From assembly GCF_003474385.1 (NCBI RefSeq), contig NZ_QUCY01000002.1, positions 62,001-126,000 of the forward strand: DNA of 64,000 nucleotides, read 5' to 3'. Positions 24,849 through 33,877 of the stretch are shown one piece after another. Below the pieces are notes generated by a model, which had not been told where the DNA came from, did no database searches, and worked only from the letters and a program-made list of their open reading frames with translations. Positions within the stretch are counted from its first letter, which is position 1. Each line of letters starts with the position of its first letter. The position numbers were made by a program, and so were the translations under genes. Source of the stretch: Senegalimassilia sp003474385 (lineage in GTDB: Bacteria > Actinomycetota > Coriobacteriia > Coriobacteriales > Eggerthellaceae).

Positions 24849-25808
24849 CTACACGCCGCCGCCTTTGTCGTGACCGGGGGCACCCTGTTCGGGCGTACGA
24901 GCTTCAACTTTGCCGCGCGAATTGTCGGCCTCGGAGAACCACGCGTCGCAAAGCTGCTGGTAGGAACTATCTTCCCGCATCGCACAAAGCGCCTGCGCCA
25001 CAGCCTGCGCCAGCGCCTCGTTGTCAGCGTCGAACGCCAGCGCATAGCCCGCGTCGGCCCCTTCGATGTGCTGCACCACATGCTCATCGCCATACGACAC
25101 GCGCAAGTGGTAGTTCGCGGCCTGCTCATCAGCCACAACGGCATCCACATTACGCGCCTGCAGCGCCGAAAACAGCTCACCCACGTTGTTGTACTCAACT
25201 AGTTGTACATCAGCAAGCGAAGATGCCGCCCATGCAGCGCCGGGTGAGCCTGCAAGCACGCCGACCTTACATCCGCCCAGGTCATCAACGCTTTCAACAG
25301 CGGAAGACTTCTTTGCCACCAAGCATTGGCTCACGTCTACGAACGGAACGCGCACCATGCCCGACGCGTCATCTGCAACAACGCTGCCAACCTGCCCGCT
25401 TACGGCATCCGCCACCGTCATGGCCGCGTCGGCCCGCACCTGCGCACCACGAACGGTCTGCCCTGCCACCTGCGCACGCGCAAGCGCCGCATCAGCCGAA
25501 TCTGCCTTCGACCAGGCAACTTCAACGTCAAGCCGCTGCGCAACCGCATCCATCAGCTCGCAGCCGAACCCCGTTTGCACGCCGTTGGCATCCTGAAAAT
25601 ACGGCAGGCAGTCCAACGGGCACGCCACCGTCAACGCACCCTCGTGCACCAGCGACAACTCCGCCGCCTGCTTCTCGACACCCGCCGACGCACCACCTTG
25701 TGCATCCGCCCCCGAAACAGGGCTGAACCCGGCGCACCCGCCGAGCCCAGCAACCAGCGCCGCGCACAGCGCAGCGCTTCCTATAACGCGGCGGCAACGC
25801 GCCGCCAC
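24849..25808 (-). CDS. Family 3 solute-binding lipoprotein (amino-acid-type), without a transporter
   Basis: The product has 319 residues. A signal peptide ends in a lipobox (LVAGLGGCAG), followed by a short linker and an SBP_bac_3-type bilobed domain. The first lobe contains LTVACPLDCLPYFQDANG and GFGCELMDAVAQRLDVEV. The domain-switch region includes VESVDDLGGCKVGVLAGSPG. Extra cysteines are noticeable. The GTG start overlaps the TorD-like stop by one base, so translation is coupled. No permease or ATPase is adjacent, so it may act as an orphan sensor subunit rather than in transport. The ligand is unknown. Confidence 0.8.
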   Translation of the reverse strand: MAARCRRVIGSAALCAALVAGLGGCAGFSPVSGADAQGGASAGVEKQAAELSLVHEGALTVACPLDCLPYFQDANGVQTGFGCELMDAVAQRLDVEVAWSKADSADAALARAQVAGQTVRGAQVRADAAMTVADAVSGQVGSVVADDASGMVRVPFVDVSQCLVAKKSSAVESVDDLGGCKVGVLAGSPGAAWAASSLADVQLVEYNNVGELFSALQARNVDAVVADEQAANYHLRVSYGDEHVVQHIEGADAGYALAFDADNEALAQAVAQALCAMREDSSYQQLCDAWFSEADNSRGKVEARTPEQGAPGHDKGGGV

Positions 25809-26515
25809 TACGCAGCCTCTTCCACGCTGTCCAGCAGCTCTTCCAGCAGGTCAGCGTCCTCTTCCACATAGCCCATGACCAGCTGGGCCAAACCCTGGTA
25901 GAACATGGTGCGCGCGAAACGACGCATGTCTTCGGTCATCATGGGCAGCCAGTTCAGCAGGTGGTCCTGCGCGAACTTCTGCTGCGTGCGCAGTTTCTCG
26001 ATGGCCTTGTCCTCGTCGCCGGCACGCAGAGCCTCGGCCGTGCGCATGGCCATACGCTGCATAAACTCCAGCTCAAGGGCAATGTGGTCCTCGCCCTCGG
26101 TCCAACGACCACGCTTCAGGTTGTTCTCGCGCAGCGTTTGCAGCACCTCGGCGCGCGCTTCCTGCATCATCAAACGACGCTCGGAGGTGTACACGCTCTC
26201 AAACGGATACGCCGCAGAAAAGCCGTTCACGCCGTGACCGATGAATGTGCGCACGTAGTCGATGGCAAGCTCGGTGATGCTGTCGTCCCAGCTGGTGCGC
26301 AGGTAGTCGTACAGCATGTGGTAGCCCTCGTCCACCTTGGCGCTGCTCGTGGCGGCCGGGAAGCGCATGCCCTGCAACTCCGTCAGCGCAGCCTTGTCAA
26401 CTTCCTTCAGAAACAGGCGCGCCATCAGGCCGTACGTACGAGCTCGGCCATCCATCAGCGCAGCCAGGTCCATCTCTTCCCCAGCAGCGGGTGCTGCAGC
26501 CATGTTCTCAGCCAT
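25808..26515 (-). CDS. TorD/DmsD-family molybdoenzyme maturation chaperone
   Basis: The product has 235 residues and is all-helical. Family features are the central YPFESVYTSERRLMMQEAR, which matches the conserved P-(Y/F)-ES-(V/I)-Y region, and the long helix HIALELEFMQRMAMRTAEAL. TorD proteins bind the signal peptide or the apo-form of a DMSO-reductase-family enzyme until the cofactor is inserted. No molybdoenzyme lies beside it; the nearest is at 12-15 kb and lacks a Tat signal. It sits three bases after the upstream unknown gene and overlaps the binding-protein gene. Confidence 0.85.
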   Translation of the reverse strand: MAENMAAAPAAGEEMDLAALMDGRARTYGLMARLFLKEVDKAALTELQGMRFPAATSSAKVDEGYHMLYDYLRTSWDDSITELAIDYVRTFIGHGVNGFSAAYPFESVYTSERRLMMQEARAEVLQTLRENNLKRGRWTEGEDHIALELEFMQRMAMRTAEALRAGDEDKAIEKLRTQQKFAQDHLLNWLPMMTEDMRRFARTMFYQGLAQLVMGYVEEDADLLEELLDSVEEAA

Positions 26516-26518
26516 CGG

Positions 26519-27334
26519 TTACTCCCCCTTCTTCGCACACGCGGCCTCAACCTCGGGGATCATCTTGCGTCCCAGGTCGGTCAGCTGCCACGAGTGATCT
26601 TTCCAATGCAGCGCGTCGGTTTTCTCCAGCATGTCAATGAAGTGACCACCGAAGCGGCGCGGGCTTTTCACCACGTCGAACCCGTCCACCAGCGTTTCGA
26701 TGTCGTCCTTCGAACGCGGCGCGGCATCCACGAAGTTCATGACCGCGCGGTATACCTCTAGGTACTTCACGTCGCGGTTGAACACCATGTCGCGGAACGC
26801 CGAACCATCAGTCATCTGGGCGAACACGGCGCTGCCGGCCTCGGTGGTGCGCCACGTGGGGTCAACGCGCTCCTTGATTTCCAGGTACTCAACGCCCTCG
26901 GCCGCGTCCTCGCGCTCTTCGGACGTTTCCGGCATCTCCAGCTCAAGCGCTCCGGCGCGCTCCAGCATACGGCACAGCGTGGTGGTGCCGTACACGGAAC
27001 GGTTGTCGGCCTGCAGCGCGTCAACCTTTTCCGTAAGCTCGCTGTTCACGCAACCGCCTTCGCACCAACCCAGAATGGAAACCAGCACCGGGCGACGCGC
27101 CGGGTTGTGATCGAGCATAGCCAGCACGGCCTGCACGGCACCGCCCTGGCGCTCGGGGCTGTACACCGACTCGCGCTGCATGTCCTCGGGCATATTGCGC
27201 ATGGTGGGATAGTCCACCGTATCAAGCGGGTTGTCGTCGTCCATGTCCTCCTGGTTGATTTCCAGATCGTCCACGGCCAGCGGGTCGAACTCGTCCTCTT
27301 CGTCCCACAAATCAGCAATTTGATTTTCGGCCAT
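26519..27334 (-). CDS. Unknown protein in the TorD operon, 271 aa
   Basis: No named family is recognised. The first 60 residues are highly acidic (WDEEDEFDPLAVDDLEINQ). The rest looks helical with two winged-helix-like segments: one contains GWCEGGCVNSELTEKVDAL and TTTLCRMLERAGAL, the other HFIDMLEKTDALHWKDHSW, followed by QLTDLGRKM. This layout would suit a cytoplasmic DNA-binding or adaptor protein. It is the first gene of the operon, and the TorD gene starts three bases after its stop. A role in molybdoenzyme assembly or regulation is inferred from position only. Confidence 0.7.
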   Translation of the reverse strand: MAENQIADLWDEEDEFDPLAVDDLEINQEDMDDDNPLDTVDYPTMRNMPEDMQRESVYSPERQGGAVQAVLAMLDHNPARRPVLVSILGWCEGGCVNSELTEKVDALQADNRSVYGTTTLCRMLERAGALELEMPETSEEREDAAEGVEYLEIKERVDPTWRTTEAGSAVFAQMTDGSAFRDMVFNRDVKYLEVYRAVMNFVDAAPRSKDDIETLVDGFDVVKSPRRFGGHFIDMLEKTDALHWKDHSWQLTDLGRKMIPEVEAACAKKGE

Positions 27335-27699
27335 CGCAAATCCCCCTGTTCTACGTCGGGCCCCGGCGCGCGGCGCAGGGCCGGCCGGCGTTCACCTCGA
27401 ACGCGCGGCCAATCGCCTGCGAACCACCAGGTCGCAGGCGTGTTTCCTCTTCGCTGCCGCCCATTATAGGAAGCGCGGGAAGCGGGCCATCATCCCGCAA
27501 ACCCTAAAATGGCGAAGTTGTCGCCGCCAACGCGCCGCCCGGGACGCCGACGACATCATACGCGGGGGCTGATTCCATGTTTCCCCAGGTCACAGGCTTG
27601 TTAATCGGTTGCCTGAACGACCGTGCGCCCGTATACTGCAAACCACGTTGTCGAAAGCGGGGCTTCCATTCCTCGACTCTTACGAGAAGGGAGGCTCAA
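27335..27699. other. Divergent intergenic region
   Basis: This 365-base gap separates the TorD operon from the secreted-protein gene. It is GC-rich with small inverted repeats such as GCGGGAAGCGGGCCATCATCCC-type pairing near 27474-27499. No clear promoter hexamer or coding potential was seen. Confidence 0.5.
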
Positions 27700-28161
27700 A
27701 TGGCAAACGTATCTTGGGGCAAGAAGCTTCTTGCCATCGCGGTCGCGTGCTGCGCGTGCGCGATGATCGCCGTGCCGGCCTATGCGTTCTACTACGTCCA
27801 CAGCGATGAGGGCGTCCAGGTGGAAAGCAAGGGCGTGCACGAGGTCACGTGCGTGCTGGACGAAACCGCCCAGGGCGGCGCTATCCGTAGCGAGCTGGTC
27901 ATCGTTCCCGAGGGAAGCACGGTCAAGGACCTGCTGAACGAGGATGTCATGTCCAGCGAGAACCAGAACGGCCTTGAGGCCATTCACGACTACAACGCCA
28001 CCAGCCTGGCCGATTACCTGGCCGGCAAGCAGTACACGGCAACCGTGTACGCCGCCGAGACCCAGAAGCCGGGCACGCAGACCACGCACGACGGTCAGGG
28101 CACCACGGGTGAAGACACCCAGCTCAGCCGTTACGACAACGTGGTCATCAAGGTGGCCTAG
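27700..28161 (+). CDS. Secreted or membrane-anchored protein of unknown function, 153 aa
   Basis: The start ATG at 27700 is fixed by GGGAGG eight bases upstream; the longer open frame lacks one. A signal peptide or signal anchor is visible (KKLLAIAVACCACAMIAVPAYAFYYV). The mature part is about 125 residues and has beta-strand-like segments (VHEVTCVLDETAQ, RSELVIVPEGSTVKDLL, KQYTATVYAAE) separated by polar stretches. I do not recognise a family. The ending YDNVVIKVA looks like a terminal strand, so a small extracytoplasmic beta domain is likely. Confidence 0.7.
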   Translation: MANVSWGKKLLAIAVACCACAMIAVPAYAFYYVHSDEGVQVESKGVHEVTCVLDETAQGGAIRSELVIVPEGSTVKDLLNEDVMSSENQNGLEAIHDYNATSLADYLAGKQYTATVYAAETQKPGTQTTHDGQGTTGEDTQLSRYDNVVIKVA

Positions 28162-28396
28162 CGCCCGACGCGCATACGGGCCGGTCGGCCAGCCGGCCCG
28201 CGCGCGGCAAAACAGCGAACGCGGGCAGGCGCGGCAAGATCGATGGAACGCAGCTGCGAACGCGTGCGCAATCGAACCGACGGGCAGAACGCAGCGCGCA
28301 CGGGGGCGAGCGAGGCCGGCGAACGCGCTCGGCCAGACCGATGGCGCTTGGCTGCACGAAGACGCCTCCAATGCGAAGCAGACACGCTCCCGCAGC

Positions 28397-28419
28397 ATCA
28401 TCCTCCTGGGATGATTTTT
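28397..28419 (+). terminator. Possible terminator in the gap before the LuxR gene
   Basis: ATCATCC, loop TCCTG, GGATGAT, then TTTTT. It lies 236 bases after the secreted-protein stop. The rest of 28162-28396 is GC-rich and shows no gene. Confidence 0.55.
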
Positions 28420-28452
28420 CCATTTCCGCAGTTCAATAGCCTGACTTTAGCA

Positions 28453-28472
28453 GGGTGACATCAAAATCACCC
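28453..28472. promoter_or_regulatory. Inverted repeat GGGTGA-N8-TCACCC, possible operator
   Basis: Two 6-base arms around an A-rich 8-base centre lie 87 bases before the membrane LuxR gene. The size fits a dimeric regulator site, and autoregulation is possible but untested. Confidence 0.35.
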
Positions 28473-28558
28473 CATCAGTCGCGTGCATCATCCCCCCATC
28501 GCCCGGTATCATAGACGGCGAAGAGGATGCACAATACAATACCGGGAGGGGTTTGCGT

Positions 28559-30550
28559 ATGGGGGTACGCGTTCCAAGGATCACGCTCAATGCCGACTTC
28601 GGCGACGAGAGCGCATTCGGCGAGCTGAGCTTGCTATCGGTCGGCTACGGCCTGCATCAGGCGTGGGTGTACGCCACCATGTTCGGCACCGCCTCGGTGT
28701 TCGGGCCCATGCCCTGCTTCCAAGGGCTCTACGGCAGCAGCGTCACCGTCCCCTACCTGATCTCAACCATCGTCTACGTATTCGCCATGCTGCTCATCGC
28801 AGCCACCGACCAGCGCTTCCTGAAGCTGTACACATCTCGCAAGCTGCTCTGCATCGGCGCCGCGCTTTCGTGCGTGGGCTCGCTGCTGCTCTTGACGGTT
28901 CCCTTCTTCGGAACCCCCTTGGCGGAAACGGCGTCCGGCATCATGACCGGCATCGGCTCCGCCATCCTCATCGTGTACTGGGGCACGGCGTTCGCCCGCA
29001 CCGACAGCGCCTCGATCGTGCTGAACACCGCCATCGCCATCTCCATCGCCATCGGCCTGTTCGCGACCGTGCTGCACTATGCGCCCTTCCCCGTGTCCGC
29101 CATCGCGATCGCCTGCGTTCCGCTGCTTGAGCTGGCTATTCTGCTGAAGAAAACGCCCAAGCCCTTTCATGAGCGCGACGAGGTGCCCATCTTCAAACCG
29201 CTGCCCATCAACCGCGGCAGGTTCGTTGTGCGCTTCGGCGCCCCCGTGCTGGTGCTCGGCATCGCCCTGGGCATGCTGCGATCGAACTCGCTGCAGAACC
29301 TCGTGATGAAGACCAGCGTGGGCGCGCAGCCGATGCTGCTGCTGGCAGCCGGCTGCGCCACCGTGCTGGTGCTCGTGACCATCATGGCGCTCGGCGGCGG
29401 CGACCGCTGGAGCCGCTTCTTCCAGCCCCTCGTGCCGTTCATCGCCGTCACCGTGTTCATCATGCCCCTCGCGAGCACTGAGAACACGGCTCTGACCAGC
29501 GTGATCATGCTTGTGGGCTTCCTATGCTTCGAGTCGCTCATGTGGATCTTCTTCGCCGACCTGTCGCAACGCTTCCGCCTGTCGCCCATCTTCGTGTTCG
29601 GGCTCGGCCGCGCCATCCTGGCGATCGCCATCATGTTCGGCGCGCTCGTGCCCGTCGCCCTTGCAAGCTACGCGCACCTGCTGCCGTTCGGCGAGCAGGC
29701 ACTGGTGGTTTTGCTGCTGCTCGTCATCGTGTTCGCCTATGCGCTGCTGCCCCGCGAGCGCGAGATCGAGTCGATCATCATGCCGTGCCCCCTGGTCAAA
29801 GCCGTGTCCGCCAGCTTCGAGCGCAAAGAGGAGTCCCAGCGCGCTGCCGGTTTGCGCAACTGCGGTGCCTCCAAGGGCATGGAGGCCCTCGAGCAGGGGG
29901 TGGCCGAGAGCGCCGAGCAGCGCGAACGGGCGACGGACGACCTGGCAGCAGAAGGCGAAGCATCCGTGCTGGCGGACGCTTCCTCGGCAGCCGTCACCGC
30001 GGCCGCTATCCGTGGGGAGGCCGAAGCGGCTTCTTGCGAAGTTCCCGCTTCAGCCGGCAACGCCGCCGCGGACCGCGCCGCGCGTGAAGGCGGCGAAGTC
30101 GCGATGGGCGCAGGGGCAGCTGGAAGCGCAGGCGAACCCGAAAGCGCGACGGTTGCGCAACCTGCCGGAACCACGAACGGGAACGACGACGCGGCGGACT
30201 CGACCGCAACGTCATCCGCCCTGCCCACCGCGCGCGAACGGCAAACAACCCACCCCGCACCCGCGGCGATTGCCGAAGCGCGCTTCGCGAAACCCAACGA
30301 GCCCGCACGCGGCGGCGGCCGCTTCCGCGGCAAGTGCGAGACGGTGGCGAACACGTTCCTCCTATCGCGCCGCGAGACCGAGATCCTATTCTTCCTGGCC
30401 AAGGGCCATAACGCGGCCTACATCCAGGAGAAACTCTACATCTCGGAGGGCACAGCCAAAACGCACATCCGCCACATCTACCGCAAGTGCGACGTCCACA
30501 GCCAGCAGGACCTCATGCGCATGGTGGAAAACGCCCAGCCGACGGAATAG
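28559..30550 (+). CDS. LuxR-type transcriptional regulator with 12-TM membrane domain
   Basis: The product has 663 residues. About 395 N-terminal residues form roughly twelve hydrophobic helices, similar in layout to an MFS-like sensor. A linker of about 190 residues rich in A, E, S and T follows. The C-terminal 60 residues are a LuxR helix-turn-helix (LLSRRETEILFFLAKGHNA, then ISEGTAKTHIRHIYRKCDV). Membrane LuxR proteins of this type are abundant in Eggerthellaceae and often sit next to respiratory reductase genes. The GGGAGGGG site favours ATG 28559 over TTG 28553. The site is half of an 8-bp stem with 28502-28509, which could mask it. The target is unknown. Confidence 0.88.
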   Translation: MGVRVPRITLNADFGDESAFGELSLLSVGYGLHQAWVYATMFGTASVFGPMPCFQGLYGSSVTVPYLISTIVYVFAMLLIAATDQRFLKLYTSRKLLCIGAALSCVGSLLLLTVPFFGTPLAETASGIMTGIGSAILIVYWGTAFARTDSASIVLNTAIAISIAIGLFATVLHYAPFPVSAIAIACVPLLELAILLKKTPKPFHERDEVPIFKPLPINRGRFVVRFGAPVLVLGIALGMLRSNSLQNLVMKTSVGAQPMLLLAAGCATVLVLVTIMALGGGDRWSRFFQPLVPFIAVTVFIMPLASTENTALTSVIMLVGFLCFESLMWIFFADLSQRFRLSPIFVFGLGRAILAIAIMFGALVPVALASYAHLLPFGEQALVVLLLLVIVFAYALLPREREIESIIMPCPLVKAVSASFERKEESQRAAGLRNCGASKGMEALEQGVAESAEQRERATDDLAAEGEASVLADASSAAVTAAAIRGEAEAASCEVPASAGNAAADRAAREGGEVAMGAGAAGSAGEPESATVAQPAGTTNGNDDAADSTATSSALPTARERQTTHPAPAAIAEARFAKPNEPARGGGRFRGKCETVANTFLLSRRETEILFFLAKGHNAAYIQEKLYISEGTAKTHIRHIYRKCDVHSQQDLMRMVENAQPTE

Positions 30551-31025
30551 CGGCGCAAGAGCAACGCGGGGCCAAGCCCGCCCGGCGCGAACGGCGCCCA
30601 CCATCACTCGAAGCAAGTTCTGGGGGGTTTCGGAGGCCGAAAACGCTCAAACGGAGAACCTGGGCGTTCGCGACCTGGGGTTTTACTGAAAGATTGTGCT
30701 ACGGCGCTCGAAAAACCGCCCAGAAGTCCAGAGACCACGGCGCGAAAAGCCCTCTTTTCCTGCAGAACAGCCCAGAACCAGTGCCCCACGTGCAAACGAG
30801 GGTTTCGGCAACGAACGCCCTCGGCGAGCACCGCTCCCGCGCCCTAGACCCCCTCCCCCGCTTTCCCGGCGCTTCACCTGGCGATTCCCCGCTTTCCCCG
30901 CTTACAATATAATGACGATTGCATAAAGGACGCCATCTCGCCATTATGTTTGTGGCATGATGGACCATCGGTAAATTCGCGGCTTATCGCCGCCATGATA
31001 TGGAACAGCGTTGCAAGGAGCGGTA
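30551..31025. other. 475-base intergenic region with probable promoter of the fhaA operon
   Basis: No gene is seen. TATAAT occurs at 30908-30913 on the plus strand, 112 bases before fhaA, with only TTCCCC at the -35 spacing. The first 300 bases are GC-rich with several short repeats and no T-run hairpin, so the LuxR gene end has no obvious terminator. Confidence 0.5.
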
Positions 31026-32216
31026 ATGGGCATCTTCTCGAAGTTCGAAGGCAAAATGGAGGACACGTTCGAGGGCACGGCGGACAAGATGTTCGACGCC
31101 CCCATCTCCCCCGTTCAGATCGCCAAGAAGGCCGAAAAGCAGATGCGCCGCGAGAAGATGGTCGGCGCCGGCAAGCAGTACGCGCCCACGCTCTACACCG
31201 TGCTGGTCAACCCCGACGACGACCGCCGTCTGTTCGGCTACTACCCCACGCTCGCGGGTGAAACGGAAACCTACCTGGCCGCGAAGGCCTCCGAGCAGGG
31301 CCTGACCATGGACGGCCAGCCGCTCGTGCGCTTCATCGTCGACGAAGGCCTCAAGCACGGCAAGTTCGACGTCATCGCCGAAGCCGTCGCCGCGCCCATC
31401 ATCTCCCAGCTGCGCAACGAGGAGATGGAGCGCTACGGCCTGGGCGGAGCGAACGCCGGCTACGGCGCTGCCGCCGCATACCCTGCGCAGCAGTTCGGCC
31501 GCGCAGGCGCAGCCATGCCCGACCAGCGCTTCAACCAGTACGACCAATATGACCAGCACGATCAATACGGTCAGTACGACCAATACGATCAGTACGGCAA
31601 CCAGGGCTATCAGCAGATGCCCGCCGGAAACGGCTGGGAGGCCCAGGGCTATCAGGCTCCCGCGCAGGAATCCTGGGACCAGCCCGCTGCCGCCCCCGAT
31701 TACGCTGCAGCGCAGCAAGCCGCGGCCGGTGCGGTCGACCAGTTCAACGCCTATGCCGCCGGTGCCGCCCCTGCAGCAGCCGCTGCCGGCTACGCTGCAG
31801 GTCAGGCTGCCGCTGCCGCCCCGCGACCCCAGGCCATGCCGCAGCAGGCGGCACCCCAGCAGGCTGCCAACACCGTGATGTTCGCCGGCGCCGGCGTGCC
31901 GGGCCAGCAGCCCGCCCAGCCGCAGCAGGCCTCCCGCGCCCGCCTGATCGACACGGCCGCCAACCGCGCCATCGACCTGGCAAGCGCCCGCGTCACGCTC
32001 GGCCGCGAGTCGCGCAACGACATCACCATCCCCGACATCAACGTGTCACGCACCCACGCCGAGATCTCCCTGAGCCCGCAGGGCGCATGGGTTATCACCG
32101 ACCTGGGCTCCACCAACGGCACGTACGTCAACGGCCGCGCCGTCGCCAGCCAGCCGCTGAACGAGGGCGATCATATCGCCATGGGGTCCACGAACTTCGT
32201 CTTCACGTTGGCCTAA
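31026..32216 (+). CDS. fhaA: FhaA-like protein (DUF3662 plus FHA domain)
   Basis: The product has 396 residues. Residues 1 to about 130 match the FhaA N-terminal domain (MGIFSKFEGKMEDTFEG, APTLYTVLVNPDDD). A low-complexity region of about 170 residues follows, beginning with a Tyr-Asp-Gln repeat (QYDQYDQHDQYGQYDQYD) and continuing A/Q/P-rich. The C-terminal FHA domain (about 305-396) has the phosphothreonine-binding residues (VTLGRESRNDITI, VSRTHAEI, DLGSTNGTYVNG). In mycobacteria FhaA reads PknB-family phosphorylation and regulates peptidoglycan synthesis. AAGGAG precedes the ATG. It is the first gene of the five-gene operon to pknB. Confidence 0.92.
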   Translation: MGIFSKFEGKMEDTFEGTADKMFDAPISPVQIAKKAEKQMRREKMVGAGKQYAPTLYTVLVNPDDDRRLFGYYPTLAGETETYLAAKASEQGLTMDGQPLVRFIVDEGLKHGKFDVIAEAVAAPIISQLRNEEMERYGLGGANAGYGAAAAYPAQQFGRAGAAMPDQRFNQYDQYDQHDQYGQYDQYDQYGNQGYQQMPAGNGWEAQGYQAPAQESWDQPAAAPDYAAAQQAAAGAVDQFNAYAAGAAPAAAAAGYAAGQAAAAAPRPQAMPQQAAPQQAANTVMFAGAGVPGQQPAQPQQASRARLIDTAANRAIDLASARVTLGRESRNDITIPDINVSRTHAEISLSPQGAWVITDLGSTNGTYVNGRAVASQPLNEGDHIAMGSTNFVFTLA

Positions 32217-32237
32217 GCGAAAGCGAGAGGATTCCCC

Positions 32238-32651
32238 GTGATCGATTACGCGCTGCTTCTCATCCGCCTGCTGTTCGTCGCGCTGCTGTACCTGTTCCTG
32301 TTCGCCATCATGAAAACCGGCATCGGAGCGGTGCGCGGCCAGCGCAAACGCGAGCGCACGTGGAGCCTTTCGGTCGAAAAGGGTCCGAAGGAGCTGCGCG
32401 GCGTATCCATCGTGGTACGCGGCCCGGTCATCGTGGGCCGCAACCCCGGGGCCGACATCGTCATCGGCGCGGGCTACGTCTCCGGCAGGCATGCCCGGTT
32501 CAGCCTCATGGGGCAGAACCTGTTCGTGGAGGACCTGGGGTCCACCAATGGCACGGCCGTAAACGGCCAGTTCATCAACGAGCCCACCGCCTTGCGTAAC
32601 GGGGACACCGTCAACGTGGGCGACGTGGCCATTCGCGTGAGGTTTGCATAA
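32238..32651 (+). CDS. fhaB: FhaB-like FHA-domain membrane protein
   Basis: The product has 137 residues. An N-terminal membrane helix (YALLLIRLLFVALLYLFLFAIM) anchors a cytoplasmic FHA domain with the signature GRNPGADIVI, VSGRHARF and DLGSTNGTAVNGQ. Its mycobacterial counterpart (FipA/FhaB) is a kinase substrate at the septum or pole. The GTG start at 32238 follows AGAGGA. The stop overlaps the next gene's ATG (TAATG), so translation is coupled with the phosphatase. Confidence 0.92.
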   Translation: MIDYALLLIRLLFVALLYLFLFAIMKTGIGAVRGQRKRERTWSLSVEKGPKELRGVSIVVRGPVIVGRNPGADIVIGAGYVSGRHARFSLMGQNLFVEDLGSTNGTAVNGQFINEPTALRNGDTVNVGDVAIRVRFA

Positions 32652-33871
32652 TGTCCCGTGATAAACGTTCCTACCGCTCCACCCAACGCACGCGCAGAGG
32701 CGTCGTCACCACGTTCGGAAGCCGAACCGACGTCGGCTGCGTGCGCGACCACAACGAGGACAGCCTGGTGGTGGCCCCGCCGCTGTTCGCCGTCGCCGAC
32801 GGCATGGGCGGCCACGCCGCAGGCGAGGTCGCTTCCGAGATAGCGGTGAACGTGCTGGCCGAGCTGGCCCCGAAGGACCTCGACGGCGCAGCCCTGGAGC
32901 ACGCCGTCGAAGAAGCGAACCACGAGATCATCCGCGCGGCGCGCGACGGGCGCGGCCGCGAGGGCATGGGCACCACCCTTACCGCCTGCATGCTGGAAAA
33001 CGAGCGCCTCATCATCGCGCAGGTCGGCGACTCACGCGCCTATCTGCTGCATCACGGCAAGCTGCAGCAGCTCACGCGCGACCACAGCCTTATGGCCGAC
33101 ATGATCGAGGCCGGCCAGCTCACCCCCGAAGAAGCGCGCCATCATCCGCAGCGCTCCGTCATCACGCGCGCGCTCGGGTCCGACCCCAACACGCGCCCCG
33201 ATATGTACGAGATCAACGTCGAAACCGGCGACCGCCTGCTCGTGTGCTCCGACGGCCTGTCGTCCATGATCGAGGACGAGCAGATCGAAGCCGTCATGCG
33301 ACGCGTGCCCGACCCGCAACGCTGCGCATCGCAACTGGTCAACGAGGCAATCGCCGCCGGCGGCCACGACAACGTCACCGTCATCGTCTCCAACGTCACC
33401 GGATTCGCCGAGAAGCGCCGCCGCAAGCTGGCGCGCAAGACGAAGTTCTCCGTGGCGCTGGTCCTCGTGCTGTTCCTGGCCATCCTGGGCGGCGGCGCGT
33501 GGGGCGTGCACACGTGGCTCCACACCACCGCGTACCTGGGCGAGGACAACGGCAAGGTTGCCGTCTACGAGGGCATCCCCGCCAATTTCCTGGGCATGCA
33601 CTTATATAAGCAACAAGAAGTCACCGACGTGAGCGTCGACAGCCTGCAGCCGGGCACGGCCTCGCGCCTGCAGGAGGGCATCCGCGTCGACAACATGGAC
33701 GCCGCGCATGACCTGGTGCAGCAATATCGCGACGAAGCGACTCAGCGCAGCAAGCCGGAAGGCTCCGAGCAGGCCGCATCCACGCAGGCAAGCGCCACCG
33801 CGACCACCAACGACGCCGCCGCGAACGCGCCGGCGGTCGCCTCGCAAAGCGGCACGGGAACGCAGAGGTAG
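32651..33871 (+). CDS. pstP: PP2C-family Ser/Thr phosphatase, membrane-anchored
   Basis: The product has 406 residues. The PP2C domain (about 18-260) has all metal-site motifs: DVGCVRDHNEDS, VADGMGGHAAGE, VGDSRAYLL, CSDGLSSMI and GGHDNVTVI. A basic stretch (EKRRRKLARKTK) precedes one transmembrane helix (FSVALVLVLFLAILGGGAWGV). About 120 external residues follow, ending A/T/S-rich. It should dephosphorylate the substrates of the PknB-type kinase two genes downstream. It overlaps fhaB by one base and is seven bases from the SEDS-PBP gene. Confidence 0.95.
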   Translation: MSRDKRSYRSTQRTRRGVVTTFGSRTDVGCVRDHNEDSLVVAPPLFAVADGMGGHAAGEVASEIAVNVLAELAPKDLDGAALEHAVEEANHEIIRAARDGRGREGMGTTLTACMLENERLIIAQVGDSRAYLLHHGKLQQLTRDHSLMADMIEAGQLTPEEARHHPQRSVITRALGSDPNTRPDMYEINVETGDRLLVCSDGLSSMIEDEQIEAVMRRVPDPQRCASQLVNEAIAAGGHDNVTVIVSNVTGFAEKRRRKLARKTKFSVALVLVLFLAILGGGAWGVHTWLHTTAYLGEDNGKVAVYEGIPANFLGMHLYKQQEVTDVSVDSLQPGTASRLQEGIRVDNMDAAHDLVQQYRDEATQRSKPEGSEQAASTQASATATTNDAAANAPAVASQSGTGTQR

Positions 33872-33877
33872 CGCATC

